Below, one piece after another: positions 34,111-43,553 of a stretch of 64,000 nucleotides of DNA. This DNA is from Thermomicrobium sp. CFH 73360. Its GTDB lineage: Bacteria > Chloroflexota > Chloroflexia > Thermomicrobiales > Thermomicrobiaceae. The number at the start of each line of letters is the position of its first letter. Positions within the stretch are counted from its first letter, which is position 1. A program made the position numbers and the translations under genes. The stretch lies in NCBI RefSeq assembly GCF_023806465.1, contig NZ_JAMSLS010000002.1:372001-436000 (forward strand), written 5' to 3'. The notes under the pieces are model-generated. The model was not told the DNA's origin, did not search any database, and saw only the letters and a list, made by a program, of their open reading frames with translations.

Positions 34111-35265
34111 ATGCGTCGCAGCATGATCGGAGCGATTGCGGTGATCGCATTCCTCGCTGGCTGGATCGCCGGGAGCGGGTGTCTTCGTGTCCGGATCGCT
34201 GCGAGCCCCACACAGTCAGCCCGCATCATAGCGACAGCGGCACCCACTCCGAGCACTGCACCGATCACCCTCGGCTCCACACCATCGCGCAGTCCGTCAG
34301 TGATCCCTCCCGCGCCAGCTCCAGGCAGTGACTTCGCAACTGCGATCGAAAGTGTCGCGGCTCAGGTGACGCCAGCTGTCGTCTACGTCGCTACCCGAGC
34401 CATCGTGCCCAGCCTGTTTGGCTTCGGCCAGATCCAACAAGGTGTAGGATCCGGCGTCATCTTCGATCCACGTGGCTACATCCTCACCAATGACCACGTC
34501 ATCGCCGGAGCACAAGAAATCCTCGTCGTGCTTGGTGATGGGCGCCAGTTTACCGGCCATGTGATCGGCCGCTCGCCCGTCAACGACATCGCAGTGGTGA
34601 AGATCGACGGGGACAATCTCCCCGTCGCATCACTGGGCGACAGCGACCAGCTTCGAGTCGGCCAGTGGGTTGTCGCGATTGGCAACGCGCTCGGCCTCGA
34701 GGGCGGACCAACAGTGACTGCAGGTGTCGTCAGTGCGCTGAGCCGTACCATCACACCCGGTCCAGGGGAGCCCGCGATCGGGCCACTCATTCAGACTGAC
34801 GCCGCCATTAATCCGGGGAACTCAGGCGGACCTCTTGTGAATCTTGCAGGAGAAGTCGTCGGCATCAATAGCGCCAAGATTCAGACAGCGGAAGGAATTG
34901 GATTCGCCATCCCAATCAACAAGGCCAAGGAGATCGTGCAACAGCTGCTCGAAGCCCGTCCGCGAGCCTATCTCGGTATCACCTCTGTCTCCGTGACCCC
35001 GGCACTCGCCGCTGCCTACGGACTCCCCGTCAGTCGCGGTGTCCTCGTGGTCGACGTGGAAGCAGGTGGACCAGCAGATCAGGCCGGCATCCAGCCAGGG
35101 GACATCATCGTCGGCTTCGACAACCGGACAATCACGAACGCCAACGATCTGCAAGCAGCCCTTGGTACGCACCAGCCGGGCGACCAGGTCACAGTGACTG
35201 TTCATCGTGGGGGCCGTGAAGAGCGCCTCACCGTCACGCTCGGGGTTGCTCCAGTTGTCCAATAA
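34111..35265 (+). CDS. HtrA/DegP-like serine protease, membrane-anchored, one PDZ
   Basis: This is an envelope quality-control protease. It has an N-terminal signal anchor (IGAIAVIAFLAGWIAGSG), a Ser/Thr/Pro-rich linker and a trypsin-like domain with the catalytic triad His (TNDHVIAG), Asp (NDIAVVKI) and Ser (GNSGGPLV), then one PDZ domain (YLGITSVSVTP...). About 384 residues. The ATG at 34111 follows GGGAGGGAGGA. It is divergent from the sigma/anti-sigma pair, supporting an envelope-stress role, and is followed by a methyltransferase 16 bp later. Confidence 0.93.
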   Translation: MRRSMIGAIAVIAFLAGWIAGSGCLRVRIAASPTQSARIIATAAPTPSTAPITLGSTPSRSPSVIPPAPAPGSDFATAIESVAAQVTPAVVYVATRAIVPSLFGFGQIQQGVGSGVIFDPRGYILTNDHVIAGAQEILVVLGDGRQFTGHVIGRSPVNDIAVVKIDGDNLPVASLGDSDQLRVGQWVVAIGNALGLEGGPTVTAGVVSALSRTITPGPGEPAIGPLIQTDAAINPGNSGGPLVNLAGEVVGINSAKIQTAEGIGFAIPINKAKEIVQQLLEARPRAYLGITSVSVTPALAAAYGLPVSRGVLVVDVEAGGPADQAGIQPGDIIVGFDNRTITNANDLQAALGTHQPGDQVTVTVHRGGREERLTVTLGVAPVVQ

Positions 35266-35281
35266 GGGAAGGGACACCGCC

Positions 35282-36064
35282 ATGGCGAGCCAGAGCGATC
35301 TTCTCTTCCACCGCCTTGTGCGTGACTTCGGACGTCCTGCCCCAACTGATCTAGCGCGCCGCCAGCTTCTGGATTCGCTTGCCCAGCGGAAGCTTCTCAC
35401 AACTGGAACCAGCGTCCTCACCCTCCTTGCCTCCCCGGAAATCATCGCTGAGCTCGCAGCGCGCGGTGCGAGCGTGACTGCTGTCGAGCCGCACGAAGAG
35501 TTGCTCGAGCAGGCACGCCGTCGCTTAACGGGGACGACCGCGACCGTGCATTGGGTACGCCGCGATCCGCATCGCCTCCCATTTCGCCGGGCCTTTGATC
35601 TCATCCTCAGCATAGGCCTCGTCCTTGGAACCAGCGGGAACGAGGTCGAGGATCAGGAGTTCCTCCGTTCACTGGCTGCTGCGCTACGTCCTGGTGGGAC
35701 GCTCGTTCTCGAACTTCCCAATCGTGACCTTCTGGTGCGCGAGTTCGTGGAGCGGTTTTGGGCCGAACTGGACGGGCTGCGCGTCCTCATTCGTCAAGAC
35801 TGGGATGTTCCCATGGGAACAGTACGTCTGGATTGGCATTTCGTGTGGCCACACGGCACTGTTGAAACGCGCCAGGTTGCCCTGCGTCTCTATTGTGCCG
35901 CCGAACTTGCTGCCCGTTGCCGCGACGCCGGCTTGACGATGCTCGAATGGTGGGGAGACGACAATGCGACTCCATACGGGCTCTGGGCACCGCGCTTGTT
36001 GCTCGTCGCACGCCTTGGCAGCGAGCCTACCGAGCCACTTGTCGTCGGCAGCGAACGAGGCTAG
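35282..36064 (+). CDS. Class I SAM-dependent methyltransferase
   Basis: This is a Rossmann-fold methyltransferase (Methyltransf_11/25 type), about 260 residues. Motif I is degenerate (VLTLLASPEIIAELAARGASVTAVEP, normally DxGxGxG); the acidic residue at the end of strand 2 is the Glu of AVEP. Motif IV-V regions are FDLILSIGLVLG and LRPGGTLVLELPNRD. The start is ATG 35282 with GGGAAGGGA 8 bases upstream. It is 16 bp after the HtrA gene and 13 bp before the DUF2236 gene, so it is part of that operon. The substrate is unknown. Confidence 0.82.
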   Translation: MASQSDLLFHRLVRDFGRPAPTDLARRQLLDSLAQRKLLTTGTSVLTLLASPEIIAELAARGASVTAVEPHEELLEQARRRLTGTTATVHWVRRDPHRLPFRRAFDLILSIGLVLGTSGNEVEDQEFLRSLAAALRPGGTLVLELPNRDLLVREFVERFWAELDGLRVLIRQDWDVPMGTVRLDWHFVWPHGTVETRQVALRLYCAAELAARCRDAGLTMLEWWGDDNATPYGLWAPRLLLVARLGSEPTEPLVVGSERG

Positions 36065-36077
36065 GGAGCTCCTGAGC

Positions 36078-36938
36078 ATGCGATCCACCACTCGACCGCT
36101 CGTCCAGATCGTCAACGCTGAGCGGATCGTTGTCCTCGGGTGGGGTCGAGCGATCCTTGCACAGTTGGCTCATCCCCTTGTCGCAGCTGGTGTCGCCGAC
36201 CACTCGACCTTCGCTCGAGACACGTGGTCTGCATTCCGGCGATTCCAGGCCACTGTACGAGCGATGCGCGCATTCACCTTCGGCCCACCTGAAGCAGCAC
36301 GTGAAGCAGCCCGGCGCATCGCGCGGAAACATGATCAGGTGCAGGGCATGCTCCGCGAGCCCCTCGCTCGATTTCCGGCCGGTACTCGTTACTCGGCTCA
36401 CGATCCCGAACTGCTAACCTGGGTTCATGTGACAACGATCGAGGCAACGCTCGTCGCCTACGAGCGTTTCGTCGCACCACTCACACCTGCACAGCGCGAT
36501 CAGTACTGCCAGGAAGCAACAGCAATGGCACAGTGGCTCGGTATCCCGCCCGACACTTTTCCCGACTCCTGGCAAGCACTGCAGGAAATCATGACCCAAG
36601 CACGGCAGGACGGCATCGTTACCGTGACCCCGCTTGCAAAAGCGTTGGCGGACCGTGTCCTCGACCCACCACGTCCGTGGTGGCTCACCCCAGCGGCTCG
36701 TTCCTGGCGCTGGTTGACGGTCGGCTTGCTGCCCGACTGGCTCCGCCAGGCATACGGGCTGTCCTGGTCAGCAGGCGACGAGCATTGCTTCAACCGCTTC
36801 TGCGCCTTCCTCCGGCGCCTGTGGCGCCATCTGCCGAACCTCATTCGCCAGTGGCCAGAAGCCCGTGCTGGTTTGCCGCTCCCCACACCTCCTGAATATC
36901 GCTCAGAGTCGACAGCGAACGCGAGGGTCAGCTCGTGA
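36078..36938 (+). CDS. DUF2236 / MpaB-like oxygenase-family protein
   Basis: This is a DUF2236 protein (annotated in other genomes as oxygenase MpaB family; related to latex-clearing proteins). Diagnostic features are the N-terminal GRAILAQLAHPLVAAGVADHS, the SAFRRFQATVRAMRAFTFGP segment and the conserved HDPELLTWVHVTTIEATLVAYERF, where the His residues are candidate haem or metal ligands. 286 residues. The ATG at 36078 lies in an operon with the methyltransferase; the stop overlaps the next GTG by 4 bp (GTGA). The reaction is not known for most family members. Confidence 0.88.
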   Translation: MRSTTRPLVQIVNAERIVVLGWGRAILAQLAHPLVAAGVADHSTFARDTWSAFRRFQATVRAMRAFTFGPPEAAREAARRIARKHDQVQGMLREPLARFPAGTRYSAHDPELLTWVHVTTIEATLVAYERFVAPLTPAQRDQYCQEATAMAQWLGIPPDTFPDSWQALQEIMTQARQDGIVTVTPLAKALADRVLDPPRPWWLTPAARSWRWLTVGLLPDWLRQAYGLSWSAGDEHCFNRFCAFLRRLWRHLPNLIRQWPEARAGLPLPTPPEYRSESTANARVSS

Positions 36939-37906
36939 CGGCAGTGTTTGGGCTCCTGCGTCGGTTTGGTCTCGCCTTTCTGCTCCTGACACTTAGTGTC
37001 ACGATCGCCGGGCTCACGCTTACCCGTTACGCTTCATTGGGGACAACCCTCCCCACACCCACAGTTGGCAGGACACCGTCACCGGTACCCACACCGACAC
37101 CATCACCGACGCCCACCCCGTTTCCACCCCCGCTTACTGCGCGTGTCACCCTCGTCATCGATCTCACTGGCGACCGTGTCTTACTCGACCAGCAGAGTGA
37201 GCTCCCGCTCCCACCGGCGAGCACACTCAAGCTCCTCACCGCCCTCACCGTGCGGGAGCTCTTGCATCCTGAGGAGATCGTGACGGTTCAGTCGGAGGAT
37301 GAGGTCGACCCGACGATGGAATCAACCATGGGGCTTGCCGCAGGCGATACCATCACTGTCCACGACCTGCTCATCGGCCTTCTCTTGCCATCTGGGAACG
37401 ACGCGGCGCGTGCCCTCGCCCGTGTTGCCGGTGAGCGCCTGGCAACCCCCAGCGAGCTCCCACCACGCGAGCGTTTTCTTGCCAGGATGCAAGCGAAGGC
37501 AGCGGAACTTGGGCTCGAACAGACAATTGTGCGAACGCCGGACGGGGACGACGTACCGGGACAGGTGGCAAGCGCACGGGATTTGGCCCGGCTCGCACAT
37601 GCCGTGTTGGCTGATTCCGAGCTTGCCACCATTGTCGCGATGCGCGAAGCGCACGTTCGCGTGGGTGGCCCCAACGCCCGCATTCTCAAACTCACCAACA
37701 CCAACGAACTCCTTGGGCATCTCGGGGTGATCGGGGTCAAGACGGGCACCTCGCCCGCTGCAGGCCAATGCCTCGTTGCCGCCTGGCGGACGTTCGATGA
37801 GCGGCTTTATCTTGCCGTCATCCTTGGTAGTCAGGATCGCTATAGCGATCTACGCGCACTCATCGCCTGGGTGACTGCTGCGACTGGCAGCGCGCCTAAC
37901 CCTTGA
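36935..37906 (+). CDS. Serine-type D-Ala-D-Ala carboxypeptidase (PBP5-like)
   Basis: This is a penicillin-binding protein of the S11 family that trims the terminal D-Ala from peptidoglycan stem peptides. It has an N-terminal signal anchor (about residues 10-30), then a Thr/Pro/Ser-rich linker (PTPSPTPTPFPPP), and active-site motifs STLK (SxxK), SGN (SxN) and KTG (KTGTS). 323 residues, somewhat short because the usual C-terminal domain is absent. GTG 36935 overlaps the DUF2236 stop. It is translated in the HtrA-methyltransferase-DUF2236 run, which links it to envelope maintenance. Confidence 0.92.
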   Translation: MTAVFGLLRRFGLAFLLLTLSVTIAGLTLTRYASLGTTLPTPTVGRTPSPVPTPTPSPTPTPFPPPLTARVTLVIDLTGDRVLLDQQSELPLPPASTLKLLTALTVRELLHPEEIVTVQSEDEVDPTMESTMGLAAGDTITVHDLLIGLLLPSGNDAARALARVAGERLATPSELPPRERFLARMQAKAAELGLEQTIVRTPDGDDVPGQVASARDLARLAHAVLADSELATIVAMREAHVRVGGPNARILKLTNTNELLGHLGVIGVKTGTSPAAGQCLVAAWRTFDERLYLAVILGSQDRYSDLRALIAWVTAATGSAPNP

Positions 37907-38063
37907 AGAGACCCCACCGCCACTCCCAGACCTCACGACTCGAGAGGATCAACTGCGTTGGCGAGAGCACTCCCCCTGGTGTCTGTTACCATTGTGCGCC
38001 GGCACGAGTGGCTCGCCCGCTGAGCCTCTTTTTCCTCAAGAGACGTCAGTGTAGGAGTGCCCT

Positions 38064-39329
38064 GTGTCACGCAATATCCCTACAATACCCACTACCCAGC
38101 GAACGTTTTTGACTCGTCTGCGTGACTCGCTGAACGAGAGTGCATTAGCTGTCCCGGCTTATCGCCGCTTCTGGCTCAGTATGCTCATTTCGAATGTCGG
38201 CAGTTGGCTTCAGCTCGTCGCCCAAGGGTGGCTGATCCTTGCACTGACGAATTCCCCGCTCTATCTCGGGTTCTATGGGCTCCTCCGTTCCGTTCCAACG
38301 CTGACCATCACCCTCATCGGCGGCGCGATTGCCGACCGCATTGATCGGCGCAAGATCCTGCTCGTCACGCAGTCGTCTGCAGCAGCACTCGCGTTCCTCC
38401 TCGGTTTTCTCGATCTCACCGGATTGGTTCGCCCCTGGCAGATCCTCGCTATTGCCTTCGCCACTGCGACAGTCATGGCGTTCGATAACCCAGCCCGACA
38501 AGCGATGGTGCCAGGCCTTGTTGGGCATGAACGCGTTCCCTCCGCAGTCGGTCTGAATTCGGCTGGGTGGAATGCAGCTGCTGTTCTCGGGCCCTCGCTT
38601 GCTGGCATGCTCGTTGCCGCTGCGGGTACTGGCTGGGCCTTTGTGTTGAACGGGCTGAGCTACCTCCCAGTCATTTGGGCAGTCTGGACCTTGCAACCAG
38701 CACGCCCGAGCGGGACAACGAGCACACCTCTGCTTGCCCATGTGGCAATCGGCATCCACGCAGCGCAGCGAGACCGTCGTCTGCTCGGACTGCTGACGCT
38801 CCTTGCAGTCCCCACGTTCCTCGGCCGCCCGTACTTGCAGCTGATGCCAGTCTTCGCAAGTGATGTCCTCCACACCAGTGCAGCTGGCTACGGGGCGCTG
38901 ATGGGAATCAACGGGGCAGGAGCATTAGCCGGTGCATTACTCGTCGGGCGAGTAAGCAAGTATCCAAAACGCGGGCAGCTCCTCTTCTTCGTGAATATTG
39001 CCTTCGCCACAACGCTGATTGCCTTTGCGGCTTCGCACCAACCCGTCCTCTCCGCCGTGCTCCTCTTCGCGGTTGGCGCCAGCCAGACGCTCCTCATGGC
39101 ACTCACGAACACACTCCTCCAGCTGATCGTGCCAGACGAGTTCCGTGGACGTGTCATGGCGCTCTACACGCTGATCCCGATGGGCTTCATGCCGCTCGGT
39201 ACGATGGCACTGGGCAGTATCGGGGACGTGCTCGGTGTTCCCTTTACGGTCGCAGTGGCGGCCGGTCTTGCACTCGGCTTCACGTTCGCCGGTCGCCGCC
39301 TTTTCCCCGAAGTCTATCGGCTCCCTTAA
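38064..39329 (+). CDS. MFS transporter (MFS_3/EntS-like exporter)
   Basis: This is a 12-helix major-facilitator exporter of the MFS_3 type, similar to enterobactin and drug exporters. The N-half has AYRRFWLSMLISNVGSWLQLVAQGW and the conserved ADRIDRRKILLVTQ loop after helix 2; the linker and second half have PDEFRGRVMALYTLIPMG. 421 residues, full length. GTG 38064 follows TAGGAG with a 6-base spacer. It is convergent with the next HtrA gene: the two stop codons share the palindromic TTAA at 39326-39329. Substrate unknown. Confidence 0.9.
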   Translation: MSRNIPTIPTTQRTFLTRLRDSLNESALAVPAYRRFWLSMLISNVGSWLQLVAQGWLILALTNSPLYLGFYGLLRSVPTLTITLIGGAIADRIDRRKILLVTQSSAAALAFLLGFLDLTGLVRPWQILAIAFATATVMAFDNPARQAMVPGLVGHERVPSAVGLNSAGWNAAAVLGPSLAGMLVAAAGTGWAFVLNGLSYLPVIWAVWTLQPARPSGTTSTPLLAHVAIGIHAAQRDRRLLGLLTLLAVPTFLGRPYLQLMPVFASDVLHTSAAGYGALMGINGAGALAGALLVGRVSKYPKRGQLLFFVNIAFATTLIAFAASHQPVLSAVLLFAVGASQTLLMALTNTLLQLIVPDEFRGRVMALYTLIPMGFMPLGTMALGSIGDVLGVPFTVAVAAGLALGFTFAGRRLFPEVYRLP

Positions 39330-40372
39330 ACCTCCCGGTTCGGCTCAGCGGCGAGTTCTGCACGCAGCGTCAACAGACGTCCCTGACGGATCACCCCGAG
39401 CACCACCGAACTCCCAAGCGGTGTACGACTCAGCATCCGCTGCAGATCAGCTGGGGAACGCAGCGGCACACCGTCCAGGCTGACAATCATGTCGCCCGGC
39501 CGCAAGCCAGCTCGCTCCGCCGGGCTACCGGCAATCACCTGGAGCACGGCGACGCCAGCCGCCTGGGACGCTCCTCGTTCCGGAACAAAACGGCCCGGCA
39601 CAGTGCGCAGTTCACCGACGATGCCTAACCAGGCACGCTGCACGCGTCCTCCGCGCAAGAGTTGCCCAACCACCCACTGCGCCGTGTTGGCCGGAACCGC
39701 GAAGCTCAACCCCTGCGCCCCTGCCACAATCGCAGTATTGACACCAATCACCTTCCCACGCGTATCGACCAGTGGGCCACCAGAGTTCCCCGGGTTGAGC
39801 GGCGCATCAGTCTGAATGACGTTCTCAATGACACGCCCATCCGGACCACGCAACGAACGCCCCAGCGCTGAGACCACTCCGGTGACGACGCTCGCCTGCA
39901 ACCCCAATGGGTTACCGATGGCGATGACGAGCTGACCAACCTGTAGGCGATCAGAGTCGCCGAGCTCAGCCACCGGCAAATCATTGGCGTGGACACGCAC
40001 CACGGCAAGATCCGTAGCAGGGTCTTCGCCGACCAGTTGCGCAGGGAGTTCACTCCCATCCGCGAGCGTCACCGCGATGCGACGTGCACGGTGGACGACA
40101 TGGCTGTTGGTGACAATATACCCGTCCGGCGCAATCACGAACCCCGAGCCCGCACCAGGCACCTCTGCCGAGCGGCGAGGAGCGCCGAAGGTGCGCATGA
40201 CCTGCACACCAACAACTGCTGGTGCTACCCGTTGTACGACGCGGACGACAGCCTGCGAGAAAGCATCGAGCAACGTCTCTGGCTCAGCTGCCTCGACGCG
40301 GTTCGTCGCGTTCGCAATTGGCTCGTGCTCGTCACCACGGATGGGATAGATTGTGAACGGCTGTCGCAGCAT
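39326..40372 (-). CDS. Signal-less HtrA-like trypsin/PDZ protease (predicted cytoplasmic)
   Basis: This is an HtrA-family serine protease with His91 (TNSHVVH), Asp121 (TDLAVVRV) and Ser197 (GNSGGPLV), and one PDZ domain from about residue 250. Unusually, it has no signal peptide or transmembrane segment: the 50 N-terminal residues are polar. The ATG at 40372 is firmly placed by AGGAGGAAACAGATC, so this is not a start-choice artefact. It lies 22 bp behind an RHH-type protein gene on the same strand. It may act on cytoplasmic substrates or be membrane-associated through a partner. Compare the anchored paralogue at 34111. Confidence 0.88.
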   Translation of the reverse strand: MLRQPFTIYPIRGDEHEPIANATNRVEAAEPETLLDAFSQAVVRVVQRVAPAVVGVQVMRTFGAPRRSAEVPGAGSGFVIAPDGYIVTNSHVVHRARRIAVTLADGSELPAQLVGEDPATDLAVVRVHANDLPVAELGDSDRLQVGQLVIAIGNPLGLQASVVTGVVSALGRSLRGPDGRVIENVIQTDAPLNPGNSGGPLVDTRGKVIGVNTAIVAGAQGLSFAVPANTAQWVVGQLLRGGRVQRAWLGIVGELRTVPGRFVPERGASQAAGVAVLQVIAGSPAERAGLRPGDMIVSLDGVPLRSPADLQRMLSRTPLGSSVVLGVIRQGRLLTLRAELAAEPNREV

Positions 40373-40394
40373 GATCTGTTTCCTCCTGTTTGAA

Positions 40395-40937
40395 TCACGG
40401 CTCTCGTTTGGTTGATTCCGCCCCTGGGCCAGATTGGCGAAGTTCCTGCACCCGTATCAGTGCCTGCCGGAGCTCCTCCAGCCAGTCCGCCTCGTGTCTC
40501 CCGACCAACCGAACACACCAGGCCAGCGCCTCGCTACGGCTCCGCGCCACGCCTGCTTCGACGAGCGTGTCCAACACCTGCCGCTCGGCAAGCCGCAGTC
40601 GCGTCATCACCGGGACACTGAGGACCGTGAAGAGTTGCTGGACAGGTCCACACGTCGCTCCCCAGGAGACTTTCCGGCCAAACCGATACTCGGCCTCGCT
40701 GGCGATACGCATACGCTGCCCACGTGTCTCTTCGCGGAAGCGCTGGATACGCGCGACGCAGGCTGCATGACGCTCTTCCTGGCTTGCTCCCTCAGGAAGG
40801 ACCGGCTCAGGAAGTCGACCGATAACGAGAATCTCGTCACGGTCGTACGTAATCTCTGGTGGCTCGACAAACCAGCCCTCAGGCAAGCGACCCACAAACC
40901 AGGCCAGAAGTTCTGCGGCAAACGGATCCCTTTTCAT
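40395..40937 (-). CDS. Ribbon-helix-helix-like protein of unknown function
   Basis: This is a 180-residue protein. The C-terminal part fits a ribbon-helix-helix DNA-binding fold: a short strand (MTRLRLAER), helix A (QVLDTLVEAGV) and the turn SRSEALAWCVRLV starting helix B. The N-terminal domain (MKRDPFAAELLAWFVGRL...) I do not recognise. ATG 40937 follows GAAGGGAG with a 7-base spacer; the ATG at 40967 is less likely. It is the first gene of a two-gene operon with the signal-less HtrA. A TGTCG-ATTG-CGACA palindrome just upstream could be its own operator. A DNA-binding role is an inference. Confidence 0.65.
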   Translation of the reverse strand: MKRDPFAAELLAWFVGRLPEGWFVEPPEITYDRDEILVIGRLPEPVLPEGASQEERHAACVARIQRFREETRGQRMRIASEAEYRFGRKVSWGATCGPVQQLFTVLSVPVMTRLRLAERQVLDTLVEAGVARSRSEALAWCVRLVGRHEADWLEELRQALIRVQELRQSGPGAESTKREP

Positions 40938-40952
40938 CAGAAAGCTCCCTTC

Positions 40953-41000
40953 TGTCGATTGCGACAATTACAGTATTACACAAGCCAAGCCGATCAACAA
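40953..41000 (-). promoter_or_regulatory. Promoter and palindrome of the RHH-HtrA operon
   Basis: On the minus strand, TTGTTG (41000-40995), a 16-bp spacer and TAATAC (40978-40973). A perfect palindrome TGTCG/CGACA (40953-40957, 40962-40966) lies between the -10 and the ribosome-binding site. Confidence 0.55.
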
Positions 41001-42026
41001 CCCTAAGACACCAGCCGCCGATCACGCAGCCGTTGATACGGTTCTGCACTCGGCGTGTGGTATTCCCGCACGACGGAACTCTTCTGCTGAGCAGCGTGGG
41101 TGGTCAGACCTTCAGAGCGTTGTCGATCTCCGTTCAGCTGGGACACGTTCACGAGAGCGCTCGTCACTGCAGCAGACCGCTGACCAGTCTGCTCACGGAG
41201 TCGGAATGTCATCAGAAGGTACCGCTGACGGTCTCGTAGCCTGCCCGTAGCGTCACCTCTTGTACCACCACCCGGCTCCCAGCCTCCGTGAGGCCATCTT
41301 GGTATCCACGCTGAGCGTCGCCAGAGCTCGAGACTTGCCTGACGGATACCACGGGTTCGCGCTGTACCGTGCGCAGGATCAGACGGCCTCAGAGACTCTG
41401 CACAACGCAGATCCCAAGCAGGGGGTAGATCAGTCCTGCCTCAGGCAATCTCCTCTAGCAACTGGCCGTGTTCGCTCGGTAGGATGCTGCCGTGGGTACT
41501 GCACGTGCCACCCCGATCCCAGACCGCCCGCTGCCCACCCCCGCAACAGGAACAAAAGGAAGTAGAAGCGACGAGCGAGCGTGCACCGCCGTGAATGTGC
41601 ACTCGGCACCCTAAACCGAGCTCCTCACTGTCCAAGCGGAGCAGCCGATCCGCATGCCATGCCGTGTATCAGTTCACGAAGAAAATATCCCACGAGGCAA
41701 ACGACCGATGGAGGAGCGCAATGTCTTGTGTCTGCAGACTCCTGAGACAGCATGTCCCGCGCCTGTACGCGCCATCGGATGTAGTGGGACCACTGTTACG
41801 TACTGCCGGGCCGAACTCTCGAGCCAGCTGGTGCGATACATTTCCCCTACACAGAACTGCCGGATGCAAGACCTCGACCCGCGAGCGCATCTCCGCTGAC
41901 GACCCCAGGCATCTGGTTGCATTACCGACTTGTGACGCCGGTGGACGTGATAAATCGTGCCCCGACGAAAGACATGCCGCTTACAAGTGGCCGATACCGG
42001 AGCTTCCAAAATCCCGCGAAACTCGT
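41001..42026. other. Gene-poor intergenic region
   Basis: About 1 kb lie between the RHH operon and the chemoreceptors. Short overlapping frames occur in all directions but none has a domain or a good start site. No repeat array, tRNA or insertion-sequence end was seen. Confidence 0.5.
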
Positions 42027-43460
42027 TCACACGGTCCGCAAAGAGTCCAGGAGTTGCACGATTTCGCCCGAGATGCGACGAACCTCTTCCACAAGTTCGC
42101 GCGCCCGCTCGCGGTCACCTCGATTCCAGGCACGTACTGCCTCGGCAGCTGTCTGGTGCAAACGCTGGTGCGGCGCTTCCAGCGAACGGAAAATGTTCGA
42201 CGTGCCGTACCGCTCGCGACCACGTCCGTAGTACCAGCGCCCAAGCCGGCAGGCTGTCCAGTCTGCGACTTGCTCAGGCTGCAGTTGCTCGCGCCCGTGC
42301 AGCATCGCCAACAGGCGCTGGACCCAGAGCAAGTGATCAGCCTTTGCCACCAGCACCAGCTGCGTATCGGTCAGCGGCAGCATCGTCTGCGCCACCAGTT
42401 CCCGCATCGTCCGGAGGCGCTGCATCTGGTCAAGGACACCCACCGTGAGTTCACCTGCCCGATCCCCCACACGTTCAGCAACGGCAGCCACCTGCGCTAC
42501 ATTCCGCGCTAGTTGCCCGACCGCCTGCGCCTGTTCCTCCGCTGCGGAGGCAATCTCCTGCAGCGGCGCCACGATTGCATCGACGGCCTTACGAATCGCT
42601 GTCAATGCCTCTTGTCCACCGGCCGCAACTGCCGCCCCGCTTTCAACTTGATCAGCCACGATGCCCATCGCCTCACCAACGCGTTGCATCCCCTCAGAGA
42701 GGGCCTGCACCTGGTTACGGATGCCGGAGACCGCCTCTTGTGTCGAAACTGCAAGTCGCCGAACCTCCTCGGCGACAACCGCGAACCCGCGGCCATGCTC
42801 TCCTGCTCGTGCTGCCTCGATTGCCGCGTTGAGCGCGAGAAGATTCGTCTGCTTGGCAATCGTGGCAATAGTCCCGAGAACCTGCGTGATGGGGCCAACT
42901 GCTTTCGACAAGTCCTCGATCCGCTGCTGGAGCTCCGAGACAGAGCGAGTCACACTTGCAAGTGACTGCAGAGCTTCGGTGACTCGCGCGATTCCGGCCT
43001 CGGCACGCTCCGCTGCACCACGCGCCGCCTCCGAGACCTGGCCGACGCTCCCCGAGACGACCTCCACCGAGGTCGCAAGTTCCCGCGCTACCTGAGCTGC
43101 CTCTACCGCTTGCTCTTGCTGTTCCCGGAAGGCACGGAGAAACTCGTCGGCTGCTCGGACCGGCACGAGCCCCTCCGCCACCGCACCTGAGGCAGCAAGC
43201 AGGAGGTCGATAATCCGCTCTCGCCAAGTCGCGACCACCGGTTCCCACACTGGACGGATCTCTGGAGGCAGTTGTCGAACCACCTGCTCTGCCTCAACAA
43301 GGTCGCCACGCGCCAGGGCATCGGCGAGCGCACGAAGTGCACCGAGCCAGGTCGGCTGTGAGTCCTGGTCGGCGATCTCCAGAGCCACCCCTTCCCTGAC
43401 TGCACGACCGCTTCCTTTCGTCACACGCAAGTCCGCCTCAAGTGTGCTTCGCTCCGTCAT
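42027..43460 (-). CDS. Soluble chemoreceptor with C-terminal CZB zinc-binding domain
   Basis: This is a methyl-accepting chemotaxis-type protein without transmembrane segments. The N-terminal helical region (1-100) is followed by the MCP signalling coiled coil with its tip [27 protein letters not shown] (about 201-227), split here for clarity as the conserved hairpin. The C-terminal part is a CZB (chemoreceptor zinc-binding) domain: His376 (DHLLW), Cys404 (CRLGRWYYG), His431 and His435 (PHQRLH). CZB domains bind zinc and can sense zinc or hypochlorous acid. Start ATG 43460 after GGGAGGG. It lies 93 bp behind a second soluble receptor. No che genes are in the window. Confidence 0.9.
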   Translation of the reverse strand: MTERSTLEADLRVTKGSGRAVREGVALEIADQDSQPTWLGALRALADALARGDLVEAEQVVRQLPPEIRPVWEPVVATWRERIIDLLLAASGAVAEGLVPVRAADEFLRAFREQQEQAVEAAQVARELATSVEVVSGSVGQVSEAARGAAERAEAGIARVTEALQSLASVTRSVSELQQRIEDLSKAVGPITQVLGTIATIAKQTNLLALNAAIEAARAGEHGRGFAVVAEEVRRLAVSTQEAVSGIRNQVQALSEGMQRVGEAMGIVADQVESGAAVAAGGQEALTAIRKAVDAIVAPLQEIASAAEEQAQAVGQLARNVAQVAAVAERVGDRAGELTVGVLDQMQRLRTMRELVAQTMLPLTDTQLVLVAKADHLLWVQRLLAMLHGREQLQPEQVADWTACRLGRWYYGRGRERYGTSNIFRSLEAPHQRLHQTAAEAVRAWNRGDRERARELVEEVRRISGEIVQLLDSLRTV

Positions 43461-43553
43461 CGTACCCTCCCGGTCGTCACAGTCACCGATCCCCGGACCG
43501 TCCTACTCGGGAATCTTCGGCGCGGTGACCAGAAAACTTGAGACGGCGTTGCC

